Program-made: the position numbers and the translations under genes
Source: Tissierellia bacterium
Lineage (GTDB): Bacteria; Bacillota; Clostridia; Tissierellales; Peptoniphilaceae
Assembly (NCBI GenBank): GCA_012728335.1
Contig: JAAYFG010000079.1
Span: 1 to 33,731 of the forward strand
Direction of reading: 5' to 3'
DNA: 33,731 nucleotides
Part shown: piece after piece, positions 8,046-15,777 of the stretch
Position numbering within the stretch: the first letter of the stretch is position 1
Layout: each line of letters starts with the position of its first letter
The notes under the pieces: model-generated
Told to the model about the DNA's origin: nothing
Seen by the model: only the letters and a program-made list of their open reading frames with translations
The model's database searches: none

Positions 8046-10073
8046 ATGATTACAAATAATCAAATTGCTGAAGCAATGACTATTAAACTGGACGATTATC
8101 TTCCAGAGTATCCAAAATTTGATCCAACAATAAGAAGAGCACCTAGACGTGAAGCGGATCTTACTAAAGAAGAGATAGAATTATCTCTTAAAAATGCACT
8201 TAGATATATTCCAGAACAATTCCATGAAGAAATGGCTGAAGAATTTTTAGAAGAATTACTTACAAGAGGTAGAATCTACGGTTATAGATTTAGACCAAAC
8301 GAAGAAATTCATGGTAAACCAATTGATGAATACGAAGGAAAATGTATTGAAGGAAAAGCTTTCCAAGTAATGATCGACAATAACCTTTCTTTCGAAATTG
8401 CATTGTATCCATACGAATTAGTAACTTATGGCGAAACAGGACAAGTTTGCCAAAACTGGATGCAATTACAATTAATTAAAAAATACCTTAAAGAATTAAC
8501 TCAAGACCAAACACTAGTTATTTATTCTGGACATCCAGTTGGATTATTCCATTCAAAACCAGATGCACCAAGAGTAATAATCACTAATGGTCTTATGATC
8601 GGTATGTATGATAATCTAGAAGATTTCAACAGAGCAGCTGCTATGGGAGTTTCAAACTATGGACAAATGACTGCTGGTGGTTGGATGTACATTGGACCAC
8701 AAGGAATCGTTCACGGAACATACAATACTCTATTAAACGCTGGTAGACTTAAATTAGGTATTTCAGACGATGGAAACTTAGCAGGAGTTCTATTTGTTAC
8801 TTCTGGTCTTGGCGGAATGAGTGGAGCTCAAGGTAAAGCATGTAATATTGCTGGCGGAGTTTCTATTATTGCAGAAGTTGACGAATCAAGAATCGGAACT
8901 AGATATGAACAAGGTTGGGTAGATGAGCAAACTGACAGTGCTGAAGAAGCATTTAATATTGCTAAAGAGTGGATGGCTAAAAAAGAACCACGTGCAATAG
9001 CTTATCATGGTAATGTTGTTGATTTACTACAATACGCGGTAGATAACAATATTGAAATTCCTCTACTTTCTGACCAAACTTCTTGTCACGAACCATATAC
9101 TGGTGGATATTGTCCAGCTGGAATCACTTTCGAAGAAAGAACTGAGTTATTAAACTCTGATACAGCTACTTTCCACAGATTAGTAGATGAAACACTTAAA
9201 AAACACTATGAATTAATAAAAATATTGACTTCAAGAGGAACTTACTTCTTTGACTATGGTAACTCATTTATGAAAGCTATATTCGATGCGGGAGTAAAAG
9301 AAATTTCTGTTAATGGTGAAAACGATAGACACGGATTTATCTGGCCTTCATTTGTAGAAGACATATTAGGACCTAGACTATTCGACTTTGGTTATGGACC
9401 ATTTAGATGGGTATGCCTAAGCGGTAAAGATGAAGACTTAAGAACAACTGACCACGCAGCAATGGAAGTTATTGACCCTGAAAGAAGATACCAAGATAGA
9501 GATAACTGGGTATGGATTAGAGATGCTGAAAAGAATAAATTAGTAGTTGGTACAAAAGCTAGAATTCTTTATGCTGATGCACTTGGCAGAAGAGATATGG
9601 CTCTTAAATTCAACGAATTAGTTAGAAAAGGTATAGTTGGACCTATAATGTTAGGACGTGACCATCACGATACTGGTGGTACAGACTCTCCATTTAGAGA
9701 AACTTCTAATATTAAAGACGGCAGTAATGTAACAGCTGACCAAGCTACACAAATCTTTGCAGGAAACGCTGCAAGAGGAATGAGCTTGATTGCACTTCAT
9801 AATGGTGGTGGAGTTGGTATTGGTAAATCTATCAATGGTGGATTTGGTTTAGTACTTGACGGATCACACAGAATGGATGAAATCATCATGTCTGCAATGC
9901 CTTGGGACGTAATGGGTGGAGTTGCAAGAAGAGCATGGGCAAGAAACGAAAATGCTGTGTCAACTTGTATCGAATACAACGAAATAATGGAAGGACAAGA
10001 CCATATTACACTTCCATATCTTACTCAAGATGAAGTAATTGAAAAAGCGATGAATAAACTATACAAAGCTTAA
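8046..10073 (+). CDS. hutU: Urocanate hydratase, long form
   Basis: The enzyme catalyses the second step of histidine degradation, urocanate to 4-imidazolone-5-propionate, using tightly bound NAD+. This 675-residue protein has the conserved start of the Rossmann region (TNGLMIGMYDN...GQMTAGGWMYIGPQGIVHGTY), the NAD-binding SGLGGMSGAQG (253-263), a conserved SDQTSCHEPYTGGYCPAG segment, and DHHDTGGTDSPFRETSN from residue 539. It is about 120 residues longer than the classical enzymes of roughly 555; the extra sequence appears to lie between the SDQTS and DHHDTGG motifs (about 380-510). I recall that long forms are common in anaerobes. The start is fixed by AGGGGGT 6 bases upstream. It is monocistronic, with its own regulated-looking promoter and a strong terminator. 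Confidence 0.97.
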   Translation: MITNNQIAEAMTIKLDDYLPEYPKFDPTIRRAPRREADLTKEEIELSLKNALRYIPEQFHEEMAEEFLEELLTRGRIYGYRFRPNEEIHGKPIDEYEGKCIEGKAFQVMIDNNLSFEIALYPYELVTYGETGQVCQNWMQLQLIKKYLKELTQDQTLVIYSGHPVGLFHSKPDAPRVIITNGLMIGMYDNLEDFNRAAAMGVSNYGQMTAGGWMYIGPQGIVHGTYNTLLNAGRLKLGISDDGNLAGVLFVTSGLGGMSGAQGKACNIAGGVSIIAEVDESRIGTRYEQGWVDEQTDSAEEAFNIAKEWMAKKEPRAIAYHGNVVDLLQYAVDNNIEIPLLSDQTSCHEPYTGGYCPAGITFEERTELLNSDTATFHRLVDETLKKHYELIKILTSRGTYFFDYGNSFMKAIFDAGVKEISVNGENDRHGFIWPSFVEDILGPRLFDFGYGPFRWVCLSGKDEDLRTTDHAAMEVIDPERRYQDRDNWVWIRDAEKNKLVVGTKARILYADALGRRDMALKFNELVRKGIVGPIMLGRDHHDTGGTDSPFRETSNIKDGSNVTADQATQIFAGNAARGMSLIALHNGGGVGIGKSINGGFGLVLDGSHRMDEIIMSAMPWDVMGGVARRAWARNENAVSTCIEYNEIMEGQDHITLPYLTQDEVIEKAMNKLYKA

Positions 10074-10084
10074 TTTGGTAAACT

Positions 10085-10129
10085 GTGGGTATTGATGATA
10101 TGTGTCATCAATACTCACTTTTTTATTTT
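10085..10129 (+). terminator. Terminator of hutU
   Basis: GTGGGTATTGATGA (10085-10098) pairs with TCATCAATACTCAC (10105-10118) with one G-T pair, followed by six T. It is a strong intrinsic terminator. Confidence 0.9.
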
Positions 10130-10196
10130 AAATTGGAAATGATTTTACACATAAATATCACAAATAAATTGTATTCTTAAGATAATCCTATATGGT

Positions 10197-10227
10197 TAAG
10201 TATAGAATACTGATTTATGGGTATAAA
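10197..10227 (+). promoter_or_regulatory. Probable hutI promoter with a degenerate hut element
   Basis: TATAAA lies at 10222-10227 after GGG. Aligned on it, the 31 bases from 10197 match the yjiH-gene promoter at about 21 positions, including GGGTATAA. The TGACGATA core appears only as TAAGTATA. The shared 25-bp spacing is suggestive but the match could be partly base composition. Confidence 0.4.
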
Positions 10228-10257
10228 TAATTAGGGATAAATATAGGAGGTATAAAA

Positions 10258-11505
10258 TTGAATAATATAATTATTAAAAACGCTAAAGAGTTAGTTACTA
10301 GTTCAGGTTTCAAAGCTAAATTTGGCGAAGAAATGAAAGATATCGGAGTTATAGAGAATGGTGCAGTTGCAATAAAAGATGGTAAAATTGTTGCAGTTGG
10401 TACGACTGATGAAGTGCTTTCTAAAGTAAATCAAGATGAATATGAAATCATAGATGCTACAGGTAAAGCAGTGCTTCCAGGTTTTGTAGACTCTCATACT
10501 CATTTCATTTTTGGTGGCTATAGACAAGACGAATTCAACTGGAGATTAGAAGGCGTTCCTTATATGGATATCATGAATAGTGGTGGAGGTATAGTAAACT
10601 CCGTGAGAGATACTAGAGAAACTTCTGAAAGCGACCTTTATGAAATAGGTAAGAAAAGACTTAATAGCATGATGGAGTTTGGAGTTACTACAGTTGAAGG
10701 TAAGTCAGGGTATGGTTTAGATACTGAAACTGAATTGAAACAACTTAGAGTAATGAAAAAACTTGATGAAGATCATCCTTTAGACATAGTGAGAACTTTT
10801 ATGGGCGCTCATGCTACTCCAAAGGAATTCAATGGAGATACTGATGCTTTTGTAGATTATTTAATTGAAGATTCACTACCAAAAGCTATAGAAGATAATC
10901 TATCAGAATTTTGTGACGTTTTCACAGAAGAAAATGTATTTAGCATAGAACAATCTAGAAAGCTATTACTTGCAGCTAGAGAACATGGATATAAATTAAA
11001 AATGCATGCTGATGAAATCGTACAATTTGGCGGAGCAGCACTGGCAGCGGAATTAAAGACTTTTTCTGCAGACCATTTACTTGCTGCATCAGATGAAGGA
11101 TTATTAGCAATGAGAGATGCTGGAACTGTATGTACTCTTCTACCTTGTACTGCTTTTAGTTTAAAAGCTGATTATGCAAGGGCAAGATTTATGATTGATA
11201 ATGGATGTGCAGTTGCAGTAGCTACTGACTTTAATCCAGGAAGTTGTTACACTAATTCAATTCCACTTTTAATAGCACTATCTACAATATATATGGGAAT
11301 GACAGTTGAAGAAACTATTACAGCTCTTACTCTAAATGCTGCACAAGCAATTGATAGAGCAGATGTAGTAGGAAGTTTAGACGAAGGCAAAAAAGGCGAT
11401 GTAATCATCTTAGATGCACCTAGTTACAAATTCTTACCATATAATTTTGGAGTGAATTTAGTTGAAACTGTTGTTAAAGATGGTCAAGTAATATACAATA
11501 AGTAA
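10258..11505 (+). CDS. hutI: Imidazolonepropionase
   Basis: This amidohydrolase carries out the third step of histidine degradation, opening 4-imidazolone-5-propionate to N-formimino-L-glutamate. The 415-residue protein has the metal-binding HTH motif (His80, His82 in DSHTHFIFGG), GAHATP, the MHADEIVQFGGAALAAEL segment, ADHLL, and the metal Asp324 in ATDFNPGSC. Length is usual for HutI. It starts at TTG 10258, set by AGGAGG about 8 bases upstream; no better ATG exists nearby. It follows hutU but has its own probable promoter and a terminator at each end. The next enzyme of the pathway is not in the window. Confidence 0.97.
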   Translation: MNNIIIKNAKELVTSSGFKAKFGEEMKDIGVIENGAVAIKDGKIVAVGTTDEVLSKVNQDEYEIIDATGKAVLPGFVDSHTHFIFGGYRQDEFNWRLEGVPYMDIMNSGGGIVNSVRDTRETSESDLYEIGKKRLNSMMEFGVTTVEGKSGYGLDTETELKQLRVMKKLDEDHPLDIVRTFMGAHATPKEFNGDTDAFVDYLIEDSLPKAIEDNLSEFCDVFTEENVFSIEQSRKLLLAAREHGYKLKMHADEIVQFGGAALAAELKTFSADHLLAASDEGLLAMRDAGTVCTLLPCTAFSLKADYARARFMIDNGCAVAVATDFNPGSCYTNSIPLLIALSTIYMGMTVEETITALTLNAAQAIDRADVVGSLDEGKKGDVIILDAPSYKFLPYNFGVNLVETVVKDGQVIYNK

Positions 11506-11512
11506 TTAAATT

Positions 11513-11538
11513 AAAGGAGTAGTAACTACTCCTTTTTT
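11513..11538 (+). terminator. Terminator of hutI
   Basis: AAAGGAGTAG (11513-11522) and CTACTCCTTT (11526-11535) are perfect inverted repeats with a TAA loop and a run of six T. It ends the hut block. Confidence 0.9.
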
Positions 11539-11592
11539 ATCATATTATGGCTTTAGTCTGAAAGCTAAAAAAAGAGATAGGGAGGTGGAAAT

Positions 11593-13443
11593 ATGTTTAA
11601 CGATGGAAATAATAAGAGGAAAAAACCCATGATTTATTATTATATAGGTGTAATAATAGTCATGTTTCTAATTAATTTTTTCATTTGGCCAAGAATGGCA
11701 GGAGAACAAGTTGAATTAAAAGAAGTAACTTATGATGTATTCCTAGATTCACTTGACGAAAAGAATATAAAAGAAGCATTCGTAGGTGATACGGAAATCA
11801 ACTATACTTTGATTGGTGAGGAAGAAAATCTTTATAAAGTTGTTAAATTTGATCCAATAGAAGACACTGATCTAATTCCAAATTTAAAGGCTAGTGGTGC
11901 TGCTTTTGGAAAAGTCAGAAAGCAACAAATGAATCCTATATTGGCTATGATACTTAATATGGCTCTAATGGTTGCATTCTTTGTAATAATAGGGCAAGTT
12001 CTGAACAGAACACTTATGAAGAAAATGGGTGGCTCCGGTGGTGGAGTAGGACCGATGTCCTTTGGTAAGAGTAATGCGAAGATATATGTAAAACCAACTG
12101 AGGGAATCACATTTAAAGACGTTGCCGGACAAGACGAGGCAAAAGAAGCGCTAAATGAAATAGTTGACTTCTTACACAATCCACAAAAGTATTCTAGCAT
12201 AGGAGCTAAACTTCCTAAAGGAGCACTTTTAGTAGGACCTCCTGGAACAGGTAAAACGCTATTGGCTCAAGCAGTTGCTGGAGAAGCAGATGTACCTTTC
12301 TTCTCAATTTCAGGCTCTGAATTCGTTGAGATGTTTGTAGGACTTGGTGCAGCAAAAGTTAGAGATCTATTCCAACAAGCCAATGAAAAAGCGCCATGTA
12401 TCGTATTTATCGATGAGATTGATACTATAGGTAAAAAACGTGATGGAGCAGGTTTTGGTGGGAATGATGAGAGAGAACAGACTCTAAACCAATTACTAAG
12501 TGAAATGGATGGTTTTGATGGTAATAAAGGTGTTGTAATACTAGGTGCAACTAACAGACCTAATACTTTAGACCCTGCACTTTTAAGACCAGGTAGATTT
12601 GACAGAAGAATTCCTGTTGAATTACCAGATTTAAATGGTAGAGTTGCTATTCTACAAGTTCATATTCAAAAGGTGAGACATGCGCCGGATATTGATTTGA
12701 ACTTTATCGGTAGATCTACAGCAGGAACTAGTGGTGCTGATTTGGCCAATATGGTAAATGAAGCGGCATTAAGAGCTGTAAGAGATGGTAGAGACAGAGT
12801 GGAGACACATGACTTACTTGAAAGTGTTGAAATAGTAATTGCAGGTTACCAGAAGAAAAATGCAGTTATCAGCCCAAGAGAAAAAGAGATTATTGCATAC
12901 CATGAAGTTGGTCATGCTTTAGTTGCAGCTTCTCAAACTGGAACTGCTCCAGTTGAAAAAATTACTATTGTACCAAGAACTTCAGGCGCACTTGGGTATA
13001 TTATGCAAGTAGACGAAGAAGAAAAGTATCTTTATACTAAAGAAGATCTATTTAATCAGATAGTTGTTTCAACTGGTGGTAGAGCCGCTGAAGAAGTTGT
13101 TTTCAGCATTCAAACTAGTGGTGCTTCAAATGATATTGAAAAGGCAACTGGTATGGCAAAAGCCATGATTACTAGATTTGGTATGAATGATAAGATAGGT
13201 ATGGTTGCAATGGAAGTAAATGACAATCCTTATTTAGAGCAAACAGGAAGAATAGTTTCTTCAGATGCTACGGAATACGTCATTGAACAAGAAGTTAGAA
13301 ACATAATTGAAAGTGCTCATAACAAAGCAGTTGATATTCTTAAAGAAAATATGGATAAACTTCACAGTATAGCTAGATATCTTCTTGAAAAAGAAACTAT
13401 TACTGGAGAAGAGTTCATGGAAATATTTAATCAGTCGAACTAG
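11593..13443 (+). CDS. ftsH: ATP-dependent zinc metalloprotease FtsH
   Basis: This is the membrane-anchored AAA+ protease that degrades misfolded membrane proteins and regulators. The 616-residue protein has two N-terminal membrane helices (about 13-32 and 115-137) around a short extracytoplasmic domain, Walker A GPPGTGKT (215-222), Walker B FIDEID, the second region of homology ATNRPNTLDPALLRPGRFDRR, and the zinc site HEVGH (437-441). The C-terminus is short, without the Ser/Thr tail of some homologues. The start is fixed by GGGAGGTG 6 bases upstream. The adenosyltransferase gene follows after 11 bases, so the two are cotranscribed. No clear promoter is visible in the 54 bases between the hutI terminator and the ATG. 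Confidence 0.97.
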   Translation: MFNDGNNKRKKPMIYYYIGVIIVMFLINFFIWPRMAGEQVELKEVTYDVFLDSLDEKNIKEAFVGDTEINYTLIGEEENLYKVVKFDPIEDTDLIPNLKASGAAFGKVRKQQMNPILAMILNMALMVAFFVIIGQVLNRTLMKKMGGSGGGVGPMSFGKSNAKIYVKPTEGITFKDVAGQDEAKEALNEIVDFLHNPQKYSSIGAKLPKGALLVGPPGTGKTLLAQAVAGEADVPFFSISGSEFVEMFVGLGAAKVRDLFQQANEKAPCIVFIDEIDTIGKKRDGAGFGGNDEREQTLNQLLSEMDGFDGNKGVVILGATNRPNTLDPALLRPGRFDRRIPVELPDLNGRVAILQVHIQKVRHAPDIDLNFIGRSTAGTSGADLANMVNEAALRAVRDGRDRVETHDLLESVEIVIAGYQKKNAVISPREKEIIAYHEVGHALVAASQTGTAPVEKITIVPRTSGALGYIMQVDEEEKYLYTKEDLFNQIVVSTGGRAAEEVVFSIQTSGASNDIEKATGMAKAMITRFGMNDKIGMVAMEVNDNPYLEQTGRIVSSDATEYVIEQEVRNIIESAHNKAVDILKENMDKLHSIARYLLEKETITGEEFMEIFNQSN

Positions 13444-13454
13444 GAGTTGATAGT

Positions 13455-13970
13455 ATGGAAAAAGGTTATGTACAAGTTTATACTGGAGACGGAAAGGGAA
13501 AGACTACCGCAGCATTTGGACTAGCAATAAGAGCAGTCTGCGCTGGAAAGAAAGTGTTTATTGGACAATTCGTAAAGGGCATGAAGTACAGTGAGACAAA
13601 AATCGAAGACATGATCGATAATATTGTTATTAAACAGTTTGGAGAAGATTGCTTCATAAATGTTGAACCAACACCTCATGATATAGAATTGGCAAAACAA
13701 GGTTTTAATGAAATTGTTGAAATCTTAAATTCCGATGAATATGATATGGTGATTCTAGATGAATTAAATATTGCAACTCTATATAAACTTATAGAAGTAG
13801 ACGATGTTATAGAAGCGCTAAAAAATAGAAATCCAAAAATAGAAGTTATTATAACTGGGCGATATGCTGATAAAAAGCTTATTGAATACGCTGATTTAGT
13901 AACTGAAATGAAAGAGATAAAACACTATTATCGTCAAGGTGTAGAAGCTAGAGATGGTATAGAAAGATAG
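13455..13970 (+). CDS. Cob(I)alamin adenosyltransferase (CobO/BtuR type)
   Basis: The enzyme transfers the adenosyl group of ATP to cob(I)alamin to make adenosylcobalamin, the coenzyme of mutases, eliminases and aminomutases used in amino-acid fermentation. The 171-residue protein has the family P-loop GDGKGKTT (11-18), the Walker-B-like MVILDELNIA, and the C-terminal ITGRYADKKLIEYADLVTEM and KHYYRQGVEARDGIER, which are typical of the CobA/CobO/BtuR class rather than PduO or EutT. It is read with ftsH (11-base gap, GGAG ribosome site overlapping the ftsH stop). A strong terminator begins two bases after the stop. Confidence 0.95.
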   Translation: MEKGYVQVYTGDGKGKTTAAFGLAIRAVCAGKKVFIGQFVKGMKYSETKIEDMIDNIVIKQFGEDCFINVEPTPHDIELAKQGFNEIVEILNSDEYDMVILDELNIATLYKLIEVDDVIEALKNRNPKIEVIITGRYADKKLIEYADLVTEMKEIKHYYRQGVEARDGIER

Positions 13971-13972
13971 GT

Positions 13973-14006
13973 AAAAGCCCCCGTGGATTGCTCTGTGGGG
14001 GCTTTT
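13973..14006. terminator. Bidirectional terminator between converging genes
   Basis: AAAAGCCCCC (13973-13982) and GGGGGCTTTT (13997-14006) are perfect inverted repeats with a 14-base loop. Flanking A and T runs let it serve both the adenosyltransferase gene and the converging gene at 14027. Confidence 0.88.
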
Positions 14007-14026
14007 ATGTATTATAAATAGGGTAT

Positions 14027-14479
14027 TTATAATGGCGAATTATTTATTTCGCTTAATATGTAGTTTTCAAAAACAGATTTGAAAGTTTCATCATTCAGTG
14101 AAGTTCTCTTTTTAGACTTAGTGTAAACATTATGCTTTAGTCGCATTTCTTTGTGAATATGTCTAGTGTTCAAAAGAAAATCGATATTGGAATTATCTAT
14201 TATCATTCCACTTTGATTAATGACTTTTTTACACTTATTGACGACAAGAGAAGAAAGTCCATAGTCATTGGTTATTAATATATCGTCTTTTGAAATGTGG
14301 TTTGCAATATATAAATCTGCACTTTCCTTATAATCATCTACAGTTACGATTTCAATATAATCAGATTTAAGATTGATATTGTAGTTCTTAACTGCAATTA
14401 CAGGGATATTATATTTTTTGCATATCTCTTCAACGATACTAGTTACCGCATTTCCATCAGCATCTATATAAACTTTCAT
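14027..14479 (-). CDS. YaiI/YqxD-family protein (DUF188, PIN-like)
   Basis: This 150-residue protein matches the UPF0178/YaiI family: an N-terminal Asp-rich strand (KVYIDADG), ADLYIANHI, the ILITNDYGLSSLVV segment, GMIIDNSNIDFLL, and the final TSLNDETFKSVFENYIL. The fold resembles PIN nucleases, but no activity is established for the family. It is odd in that the usual DADACPV reads DADGNAV here, so the conserved Cys-Pro is lost. The start is supported by GGTGATT upstream. It is the only leftward gene between 210 and 20787, and its 5' end faces the bofA promoter. Confidence 0.85.
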   Translation of the reverse strand: MKVYIDADGNAVTSIVEEICKKYNIPVIAVKNYNINLKSDYIEIVTVDDYKESADLYIANHISKDDILITNDYGLSSLVVNKCKKVINQSGMIIDNSNIDFLLNTRHIHKEMRLKHNVYTKSKKRTSLNDETFKSVFENYILSEINNSPL

Positions 14480-14527
14480 TTAATCACCATCTGATATATA
14501 CCCAAAAAAAATATTATAAACTGTTTG

Positions 14528-14536
14528 TGGTATAAT
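14528..14536 (+). promoter_or_regulatory. Extended -10 promoter of bofA
   Basis: TGG-TATAAT lies 22 bp before the bofA ATG. The upstream A-rich stretch has no obvious -35 box. A sporulation-sigma promoter cannot be excluded. Confidence 0.45.
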
Positions 14537-14558
14537 AAAATGGAAAAGGAGGTAGATT

Positions 14559-14813
14559 ATGTTACCTATAATTGGACTTATAATTGGTATTATCTTTATA
14601 TTTGGTCTTGGTAGAGTATTGGGACTTTCTCTAAAAATAATATTCAATTTAATAGTAAATGCCATTGCAGGCGTAATAACATTATATGTCTTTAATTTCA
14701 TCGGCAAGTACTTTGGTCTAGTACTAGAAGTAAATCTTCTGAATTCAATCATTGTAGGCATCTTAGGTTTACCTGGTGTAGCTCTGATGTTAATAGTACA
14801 ATATTTATTATAA
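14559..14813 (+). CDS. bofA: BofA-family protein (pro-sigma-K processing inhibitor)
   Basis: This 84-residue, very hydrophobic protein has two to three membrane segments and the family signature LGLSLKIIFNLIVNAIAGVITLYVFN followed by the ending GLPGVALMLIVQYLL, split here by a variable part. In B. subtilis BofA, with SpoIVFA, holds the SpoIVFB protease inactive until forespore signalling. The AAGGAGGT ribosome site fixes the start. In Bacillus bofA directly follows recR and yaaL; here recR lies about 11 kb upstream. Its presence hints at a spore-forming ancestry, although homologues also occur in non-sporulating lineages. Confidence 0.85.
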   Translation: MLPIIGLIIGIIFIFGLGRVLGLSLKIIFNLIVNAIAGVITLYVFNFIGKYFGLVLEVNLLNSIIVGILGLPGVALMLIVQYLL

Positions 14814-14828
14814 AACGATATCTTTTAA

Positions 14829-14857
14829 TTGATTCTTAATATATAAGATGTTATAAT
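14829..14857 (+). promoter_or_regulatory. Sigma-A-type promoter of the DUF2975-XRE pair
   Basis: TTGATT (14829-14834) and TATAAT (14852-14857) are separated by 17 bp, and a TGT before the -10 gives an extended element. The gene starts 18 bp downstream. Confidence 0.65.
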
Positions 14858-14874
14858 TTCATTGAGGTGTTTTT

Positions 14875-15354
14875 ATGAAAAACAAGACTTTGATTAAGGG
14901 ATTTATGGTTCTAATCGTCATAACTGCCGTTGTAATGTTTGTACTTGCTTGGACTGCACTTCCAAGTTTAGCAAATTTTTCAGCAGATACTTTTACTGAT
15001 GTAGCGCATTTGGCTAAGCCAGTGAATTACTATGTTCTTTTATCAGCAATACCATTTTTCTTAATCTTGTATGAAATATTTAAAATATGTAATTATATCA
15101 TTAAAGACGAAATATTTTCGGCGAAACCATCAATTTCTCTTAAGAGAATAAGTGTTTTTGCCTATATCTTAGGAGCGATGTATATCATCTTAACCTTAGT
15201 GTTTTTATTTAACAAATTCATGACGCCATTATTAATACTTATTCTTTCTCTTGTTGTATTTGCTTCTGTGACCGTTGGAACTTTTGCACTTATAATGAAT
15301 GTTCTAGTCATAAAAGCTTATAAATTACAAGAAGAACACGACTTAACGGTGTGA
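14875..15354 (+). CDS. DUF2975-family membrane protein
   Basis: This 159-residue protein has four predicted membrane helices (about 8-30, 51-70, 95-117 and 122-147) and ends in a short charged tail. The layout, and the next gene encoding a 68-residue XRE regulator, match the DUF2975 plus YozG-like pairs common in Firmicutes. The function of such pairs is unknown; the membrane protein may modulate the partner regulator. The start is fixed by GAGGTG and a good promoter at 14829-14857. The XRE ATG follows after nine bases, so they form an operon. Confidence 0.75.
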   Translation: MKNKTLIKGFMVLIVITAVVMFVLAWTALPSLANFSADTFTDVAHLAKPVNYYVLLSAIPFFLILYEIFKICNYIIKDEIFSAKPSISLKRISVFAYILGAMYIILTLVFLFNKFMTPLLILILSLVVFASVTVGTFALIMNVLVIKAYKLQEEHDLTV

Positions 15355-15363
15355 GGTAAGAAA

Positions 15364-15570
15364 ATGATAATAGTAAATTTAGATGTTATGTTAGCTAAGA
15401 GAAAGATGAGCGTTACGGAATTATCTGAAAAAGTGGGAATTACTATGGCGAATATTTCCATATTAAAGAATAATAAGGCGAAGGCAATTAGGTTTAGTAC
15501 ACTTGACGAAATTTGTAAAGCACTCGATTGTCAACCTGGTGATATATTAGAATATATTGAAGAAGAATAG
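15364..15570 (+). CDS. XRE/Cro-family small regulator (YozG-like)
   Basis: This 68-residue protein is a single Cro/C1-type helix-turn-helix: MLAKRKMSVTELSEKVGIT, then MANISILKNNKAKAIRF with the recognition helix, and TLDEICKALDCQPGDILEYI. That is the whole protein, typical of the YozG-type partners of DUF2975 proteins. A GAGGT ribosome site overlaps the stop of the preceding gene, so translation is probably coupled. It probably regulates its own operon, but no symmetric operator was evident at the promoter. A terminator follows at 15597. Confidence 0.85.
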   Translation: MIIVNLDVMLAKRKMSVTELSEKVGITMANISILKNNKAKAIRFSTLDEICKALDCQPGDILEYIEEE

Positions 15571-15596
15571 CTGTAAGTTTATAGCTTTCAAACTAT

Positions 15597-15630
15597 GACA
15601 AACTGTGAATATTCATAGTTTGTCTTTTTT
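15597..15630 (+). terminator. Terminator of the DUF2975-XRE operon
   Basis: GACAAACTGTGAA (15597-15609) pairs with TTCATAGTTTGTC (15612-15624), with one G-T pair and the innermost pairs open as loop, followed by six T. An extra copy of AAACTATGA just upstream could form an alternative pairing. Confidence 0.85.
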
Positions 15631-15777
15631 ATTACATGGTTTTAATAATAAAGAATCATGCTGTTTTCATTGAAAAAGTAAGACTAATAATAGCTGAGAA
15701 AAGGTATTTAGTTGTTGTATTTTAGCAGTATTTATTATAACATTAATTTAAAGAATATAGAAACTGGGGAGATAAAT

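Noticed and set aside
14480..14761. Leftward open frame opposite bofA
   Set aside because: It overlaps bofA completely on the other strand, has no ribosome site, and bofA has clear homology and signals.
15712..15777. Longer start for the TSUP transporter at TTG 15712
   Set aside because: ATG 15778 has a good GGGGAG site and gives the normal family N-terminus; the extension is A+T-rich noncoding-like sequence.
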